Assembly: GCA_030066685.1 (NCBI GenBank)
Contig: JASJBF010000050.1
Coordinates: forward strand, 1 to 36,284
Direction of reading: 5' to 3'
Length of the DNA stretch: 36,284 nt
Origin: Kiloniellales bacterium
GTDB lineage: Bacteria > Pseudomonadota > Alphaproteobacteria > Kiloniellales > JAKSBE01
Shown: piece by piece, positions 32,652-36,284 of the stretch
Layout: the number at the start of each line of letters is the position of its first letter
Numbering within the stretch: position 1 is the stretch's first letter
The notes under the pieces: generated by a model
Seen by the model: the letters and a program-made list of their open reading frames with translations, nothing else
Told to the model about the DNA's origin: nothing
The model's database searches: none
Program-made: the position numbers and the translations under genes

Positions 32652-34126
32652 GCCACAAGCTCCTCATCCGTAAGGGCTTTAAAGACTGCTCTCATTTTGA
32701 CGATCGTTTCTTGCCATTCATTCTCTGGAACGGAATCGGCCACGATGCCTGCACAGGCCCGCAAGCTGTAGATTTGGTCCCGATAACTGGCCATTCGGAT
32801 GCACAATGCCATGTTCGCGAAGTCCCCCGGACCTATCAGGCCGACAGCACCGGCATAGGCTTCCCGCCGAGATACTTCCAGATCTTCTATTATCTCCATC
32901 GCCCTGATTTTCGGGGCGCCGGTCATTGTACCGGCTGGAAAAGTCGCCTTCACTAGATCAATAACATCGCATCCGAATGCCATTTCGCCGGTCACGGTTG
33001 AGACCAAATGAAACAGATGCGAAAACTCCTCTACAGACATCAAACTCTCGACATTTAGCGTGTCGGTTTTGGAAACGCGAGCTATATCGTTACGACAAAG
33101 GTCGACCAGCATTGTATGTTCGGCACATTCCTTTGGGGACGACGTAAGAGCGTGCACTAGCTGTTGATGCTCTTGCTTTGTCTTTTTGCCTATCGTCCCA
33201 GCAATTGGGCGCATTGAAACGCCCTTGGCATCTAAGCGGACATAGTTTTCTGGGCTCGCACCAATCAGTTCGCATCCCGCGACTTTACAAAGAAACATAT
33301 AGGGTGACGGGTTGAGTTCTCTTAACCGCCTATAAAGCGTTAGCGGTTCCATCGACGAGGCGACTTTCACCTCATGACCGATTTGCACTTGATAGATATC
33401 GCCCAGGCGAATATGATTTAGAGCTACTTGAACTTTCGATAGATAATCGTCTTTTGTTGTTGAGAATTTTACATTAAAGTTCGGCGCAATATCGCCCCTA
33501 TCGGCTATGGCAAATTTTGGAAGCAATTCACGTTCGATATCAATCGTCGGCTCAGGAAATATGTCCGATCGCGTGACGCTAACACGAACGCTGCCTGATT
33601 TTGCAACCACTAGAAAAGATTGAAATAGACGCAGGAAAACCAGAGGAAACTCCGGCCCCCTTATTCGATATGGCAACCTCTCGATCAGACACGCTGCATC
33701 GTATGAGAGACAAGCAAGGAAGCCGAAATTGAACTCTTCATCGTTCTGAGATCGAGAAAACATGCCATTGATAGATCTAAGCACCCGCCAAGCTTCGTCT
33801 CCTGAATAGATCTTCCCCCTGCCGCCTTCAACTCTTTGCTCGCCAAGTTGTTCGTTGACGCAGGTTTCGATTGCGTTTTGAAGCAACCGAGGCGCCGTGA
33901 TGAGAATTCGGTCACGGTAGATTTCAATTGTTGCCAACGCCCCGACGCCAAGAATCGATTCTCGGCAGTCCACCTCGGGGCCTGCACAGGATTCCAAAAG
34001 AAATACGTCGTCCTTGCTCAATTTTTGAATGGCAAGAATATAGGCTGAAAAGATATCCAGATTTGGAACATGGATGTGCGAGGTGGATGTGTCTAGTTCA
34101 ATCAAGTGAGTTGCCTCTCGAAGCAT
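32648..34126 (-). CDS. trpE: Anthranilate synthase component I-like chorismate enzyme
   Basis: 492 residues. N-terminal domain keeps the FLLES segment that forms the Trp feedback site in TrpE. The catalytic half has LGDIYQVQIGHEVK, PSPYMFLCKVAGCELIGASPENYVRL, MRPIAGTIGKKTKQEH, MLVDLCRNDIARV, FPAGTMTGAPKIRAMEIIEDLE and AGIVADSVPENEWQET. PIAGT, with Ala where ADC synthases have the PIKGT Lys, argues for 2-amination of chorismate (anthranilate or aminodeoxyisochorismate), not 4-amination. Departures from TrpE include IGKK for RPRG and Cys in DLCRND. The gene is second in the operon, 23 bases after the exporter. The ribosome site before the ATG at 34126 is weak. Confidence 0.88.
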   Translation of the reverse strand: MLREATHLIELDTSTSHIHVPNLDIFSAYILAIQKLSKDDVFLLESCAGPEVDCRESILGVGALATIEIYRDRILITAPRLLQNAIETCVNEQLGEQRVEGGRGKIYSGDEAWRVLRSINGMFSRSQNDEEFNFGFLACLSYDAACLIERLPYRIRGPEFPLVFLRLFQSFLVVAKSGSVRVSVTRSDIFPEPTIDIERELLPKFAIADRGDIAPNFNVKFSTTKDDYLSKVQVALNHIRLGDIYQVQIGHEVKVASSMEPLTLYRRLRELNPSPYMFLCKVAGCELIGASPENYVRLDAKGVSMRPIAGTIGKKTKQEHQQLVHALTSSPKECAEHTMLVDLCRNDIARVSKTDTLNVESLMSVEEFSHLFHLVSTVTGEMAFGCDVIDLVKATFPAGTMTGAPKIRAMEIIEDLEVSRREAYAGAVGLIGPGDFANMALCIRMASYRDQIYSLRACAGIVADSVPENEWQETIVKMRAVFKALTDEELVA

Positions 34127-34149
34127 AAAGAGTGGATGCCCGTTCGAGA

Positions 34150-34788
34150 TTATATGACTTCACTGACTACGCCATGTACGCCGATGATCGCTGTCGCGAT
34201 GAGAAACAAGCCGAGTGCCGGGATCAGGTACTTGAAAAACCGCATTTTCCCGAAGACGTCTGCCGACAAGCTACCAAGGACGCCATAAAGAATGAAGCAG
34301 ATCAGCGCAATCGAACCAATCGGAAAGAAGACGAATACAAGCGTTCCGGTTGTGGGGATTTGTGGTGAAATGAATAGGGGAAAGAGTGCGACAAAAAACA
34401 ATATTGCCTTCGGATTGAAGAGGGCAATAATCATACCTGAAGCAAATCTCGACGATAGCGAATCTCGTTTCGTGTCCGCTTGCGCGCCACTTAAACCGAT
34501 TTTCAGGTGATCGCGGATAAAGCCGATACCTATGTATCCGATGTACAGCGCTCCAAGAAACTGAATTGCTAGAAATGTGGCGGGATTGAGCGCGAGAATC
34601 GAATTCAGAGCAAGAAACGCAACGGCGGCCTGAAACAAGGAGGCGACTACGTTCCCGGCAGCCGCCGGAAGCACGCCACGTACGCCGTATTGCATGCCAT
34701 GCGCAAGAGCGAGCGCCATGCTCGGGCCTGGGATAATAGAGACGGCGAAGATTGTCGTGCAGTACAAGAGCAAGGTTGTAAAGTCCAT
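34150..34788 (-). CDS. LysE/RhtB-family amino-acid exporter
   Basis: 212 residues, about six membrane spans. Start MDFTTLLLYCTTIFAVSIIPGPSMALALAHGMQYGVRG contains the family's PGPxM motif. ALFNPKAILFFVALFPLFI is the NPK motif, and AIQFLGALYIGYIGIGFI is the third span. The family exports lysine, homoserine, threonine, cysteine and similar amino acids. As first gene of the operon it makes an amino acid or close analogue the likely end product. The ribosome site before the ATG at 34788 is weak; the promoter lies at 34858-34886. Confidence 0.9.
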   Translation of the reverse strand: MDFTTLLLYCTTIFAVSIIPGPSMALALAHGMQYGVRGVLPAAAGNVVASLFQAAVAFLALNSILALNPATFLAIQFLGALYIGYIGIGFIRDHLKIGLSGAQADTKRDSLSSRFASGMIIALFNPKAILFFVALFPLFISPQIPTTGTLVFVFFPIGSIALICFILYGVLGSLSADVFGKMRFFKYLIPALGLFLIATAIIGVHGVVSEVI

Positions 34789-34857
34789 CTTGTGCGCTTC
34801 GAACTACGACGGATTATCGATCAGTGGCTGCATAAACTGCTTGCGCCAGATGGGCTA

Positions 34858-34886
34858 GCTCTAACGGCGCCTCTCTCGTATGTCAA
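34858..34886 (-). promoter_or_regulatory. Putative sigma-70 promoter of the ten-gene island operon
   Basis: A consensus TTGACA (34886-34881) and TAGAGC (34863-34858) are separated by 17 bases on the minus strand, about 70 bases before the exporter start. The -10 match is partial. No leader terminator or obvious operator is seen. Confidence 0.5.
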
Positions 34887-35025
34887 GTAAGAAAATTGAC
34901 TATTTCTCGGATAACGTGTGTTTTGAATGGCTTCGGAGGCACGATGCGGCTTTGCGTCGCCAAAGTGTGCGCCTTTGGCTCTTTACCCGGCATCGTTGTG
35001 CCGCCCCCTGGGACACGATCCGGGG

Positions 35026-35290
35026 GCGGCTCTGATCGCTGCGGGTGCCGTGAGAGATTTTTCGCCTTGTCACCTGGCAGCGGATATCGTTTTCCGAGCT
35101 GTCGGTGTTGAGTGCAATGTCCGACCGATCGGGCCGTGACCGGCAGTTCTGCCGTGTTGGCGTGCAGCCGTTGCAGGACGCGGTTGAGGGTTGGCGATGC
35201 CAGCGCGGCGCATGACGATGCGCTCGAAGCGGGCTTTGACGTAGCCCGTCGGGTCGCGGCGGTTCTTGGACCATCTTCGTCTATCGCCGC
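35026..35290 (-). pseudogene. Decayed transposase C-terminus (IS66-like)
   Basis: Pieces in two or three frames read YVKARFERIVMRRAG, LNRVLQRLHANTAEL and LNTDSSENDIRCQVTRRKISHGTRSD. They match, in order, the C-terminal region of a DDE transposase whose (T)NxSENDIR block corresponds to the NNxAER block of IS66 TnpC. At least two frameshifts separate them and the rest is missing. The exact family is uncertain. Confidence 0.6.
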
Positions 35291-35379
35291 AGTCGCGGTC
35301 TGTAGTTGGAAATAGGCCTTCTACCAGAGACACCAAGTCTGAATGGCCCACCAGTAGGGTGAACTGGCTCGGTCATTGC

Positions 35380-35700
35380 TCAGCGCACGGCCGCAGCCGC
35401 TTCCAGCGGGTCGTGATAGCGCTTCAAGGTGATGGCGATCTGCTCTCATTCGATGCCGTCGGGGCCGTGGGGAGCGCCGTATCAGTCGAGCAGGCTCCCG
35501 CCTTCCCGGCTTGGCGATCGCGTCGAGGAAATCGTAGCAGCCGGGGACACCGCCCAAGTCCTCGGGCGGGCAACGGTGCTCGCCGCCCAGAAACCGCAGG
35601 TAGAGCACGCCAGGCTCGGCCTTCTCGACAGCCTCCACAACGACACGGTGCCGCCAGCGCTCGCCGAAATCGTAGGCATAGCCGAACTCCTGAAGGAGCT
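35380..35700 (-). pseudogene. pRiA4b ORF-3-like (IS1096 passenger-type) protein, broken
   Basis: ELLQEFGYAYDFGERWRHRVVVEAVEK, RFLGGEHRCPPEDLGGVPGCYDFLDAIAKPG is the clear signature of the plasmid pRiA4b ORF-3 family (YDFGD.W.H…CPPED.GG). After that the frame shifts. The expected continuation LD-YGAPHGPDGIE…EQIAITLKRYHDP is found in another frame, with stop codons in place of Trp and near Glu. The family accompanies mobile elements. A broken copy here fits the debris at this border. Confidence 0.7.
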
Positions 35701-35825
35701 CGAGGCGGAGAACGCCAAGCTGAAGGAGCTGCGGCCCGGCCATGACCGCCCGCTTGAGCTCTTGATGGGCTCCACGGCCGGTTATGGCCTCCACCGAGTA
35801 CCCTTCCCGATGTGCTATGGACCGA

Positions 35826-36106
35826 CCGGAGATGATCAGCAAGGCGCTGGAAGAGTAGGCCTATCGCAGCGGCGTCCATCTCAACTTCATCGAGCCCGGC
35901 AAGCCGGTCCAAATCGCCATTGTCGAGAGCTTCAACGGCCGGTTCCGCGATGAATGCCTCAACCGGTTCCGCGATGAATGCCTCAACGAACACCGGTTCC
36001 TAAACTTGGCCCACGCCCGTCGCATCATCGAGGCCTGGCGGGTCGACTACAACAGCGACCGGCCACACTCGGCACTAGGTTACGCCACACCAGAAGACTT
36101 CGCGTC
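35826..36106 (+). pseudogene. IS3-family OrfB transposase C-terminus, with nonsense codon
   Basis: PEMISKALEE, stop (TAG for the usual Trp), AYRSGVHLNFIEPGKPVQIAIVESFNGRFRDECLN…RFLNLAHARRIIEAWRVDYNSDRPHSALGYATPEDFA. The catalytic Glu of the DDE triad lies in IVESFNG. The two Asp-bearing regions are missing. A short OrfA-like coiled piece (ELLKELEAENAKLKEL) precedes it near 35690-35735. A 24-bp tandem duplication interrupts the domain. Confidence 0.8.
35940..35987. repeat. Exact 24-bp tandem duplication inside the IS3 fragment
   Basis: Two identical 24-base units (35940-35963 and 35964-35987), coding RFRDECLN twice. The duplication keeps the frame. Confidence 0.95.
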
Positions 36107-36139
36107 ATCTCACCAGGGGCGTGCCCCTGGTGAGATGAC
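36104..36139. repeat. Perfect 17-bp inverted repeat with 2-base centre
   Basis: The left arm GTCATCTCACCAGGGGC (36104-36120) and right arm (36123-36139) are perfectly complementary around GT. It lies at the end of the IS3 transposase reading frame. It could be a head-to-head junction of two IS3-type ends or an intrinsic hairpin without T-run. Confidence 0.9.
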
Positions 36140-36184
36140 AAACAGTGCCCGCAAAGAGCAAACTCAAGCCGCCGAAGTCTCAGG

Positions 36185-36284
36185 GGTAGTGTCCAGGATC
36201 TTTCGCACTTTGTGCTTGGGGACTGGTGGCCGATCCGGTCAGGCAATCATCTCCTTCTGTCTGAGCAGCTGCATGTTCATGTAG
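36185..36284 (-). mobile_element. Inward-facing end of a second IS256-family element (partial)
   Basis: The 30 bases 36185-36214 match the right end of the IS at 25545-26545 at 29 positions, inverted. Beyond it, the minus strand encodes the last residues of the same transposase family (see 36239-36284). The element continues past the window. Confidence 0.85.
36239..36284 (-). CDS. IS256-family transposase, last 14 residues (runs off window)
   Basis: The minus strand at the edge reads YMNMQLLRQKEMIA then TGA, equivalent to YMNMNLLKQQRQTA of the copy at 26492. The stop is about 25 bases from the inverted repeat, as in that copy. Whether this copy is intact cannot be seen. Confidence 0.75.
   Translation of the reverse strand, partial: YMNMQLLRQKEMIA

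Noticed and set aside
35429-35953. 174-codon plus-strand frame as one gene
   Set aside because: A chimera of antisense pRiA4b-ORF3 sequence, a scrap of IS3 OrfA and an out-of-frame part of OrfB.

Overview
The chromosomal backbone in this window is GC-rich, with strong G/C bias at third codon positions and many ATGA or TGATG stop/start overlaps. Its gene content (De Ley-Doudoroff-type galactose genes, a UgpC-type ABC importer, RT0821/Lpp0805-like domains, PiuC-like hydroxylase) suggests an alphaproteobacterium, plausibly of the Rhodospirillales/Kiloniellales kind. That placement is inferred from protein character only.

Layout. (1) 1-3.6 kb, minus strand: start of a HAD hydrolase, a di-haem cytochrome c peroxidase, a YtkA/FixH-like periplasmic protein and an LVIVD-repeat 'choice-of-anchor' protein with a poly-Asp tail. 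(2) 4.2-15.2 kb: a galactoside utilisation locus. On the minus strand are an ABC substrate-binding protein, two permeases, a GH36 alpha-galactosidase, 2-keto-3-deoxygalactonate kinase, 2-keto-3-deoxy-6-phosphogalactonate aldolase and a GH42 beta-galactosidase. Divergent from them are an IclR regulator and the ABC ATPase. An aldose 1-epimerase lies farther away at 24.3 kb. (3) 15.5-19.6 kb: a Bcr/CflA efflux gene preceded by what looks like a complete attenuator (promoter, palindrome, Val-rich leader peptide, intrinsic terminator), an SDR protein lacking the YxxxK motif, a broken peptide-ABC ATPase and a zinc alcohol dehydrogenase. (4) 19.8-24.0 kb: a compact unit of a 2OG-Fe(II) hydroxylase, a lipoprotein, a Hint (hedgehog/intein-type) protein with a Gly-Glu-rich tail and a nearly pure (GEG)n repeat protein. 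It is divergent from an ECF sigma factor and its anti-sigma factor.

(5) 25.4-36.3 kb: an accessory island of visibly lower GC. It is bounded on the left by a recombinase scrap and a decayed IS256-family element (25545-26545), and on the right by IS66-like, pRiA4b-ORF3-like and IS3 debris followed by the inward-facing end of a second IS256-family copy in the opposite orientation. Between them is one minus-strand operon of ten genes: LysE-type exporter, anthranilate-synthase-like component I, its amidotransferase, a cupin, a TrpB homologue, a UbiD decarboxylase, a flavodoxin-fold reductase, a UbiX prenyltransferase, an AroQ chorismate mutase and a stand-alone B3/B4 (PheRS-beta editing-type) protein. 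No trpA, trpC, trpD or trpF accompanies them.

Two systems look under-described. The first is the island operon, which I read as a biosynthesis, export and possibly self-protection pathway for a chorismate-derived, non-standard aromatic amino acid. The second is the sigma/anti-sigma, Hint, GEG-repeat and hydroxylase module, which looks like an envelope-stress-controlled secreted or surface repeat-protein system. Both readings are inferences from gene families and arrangement.
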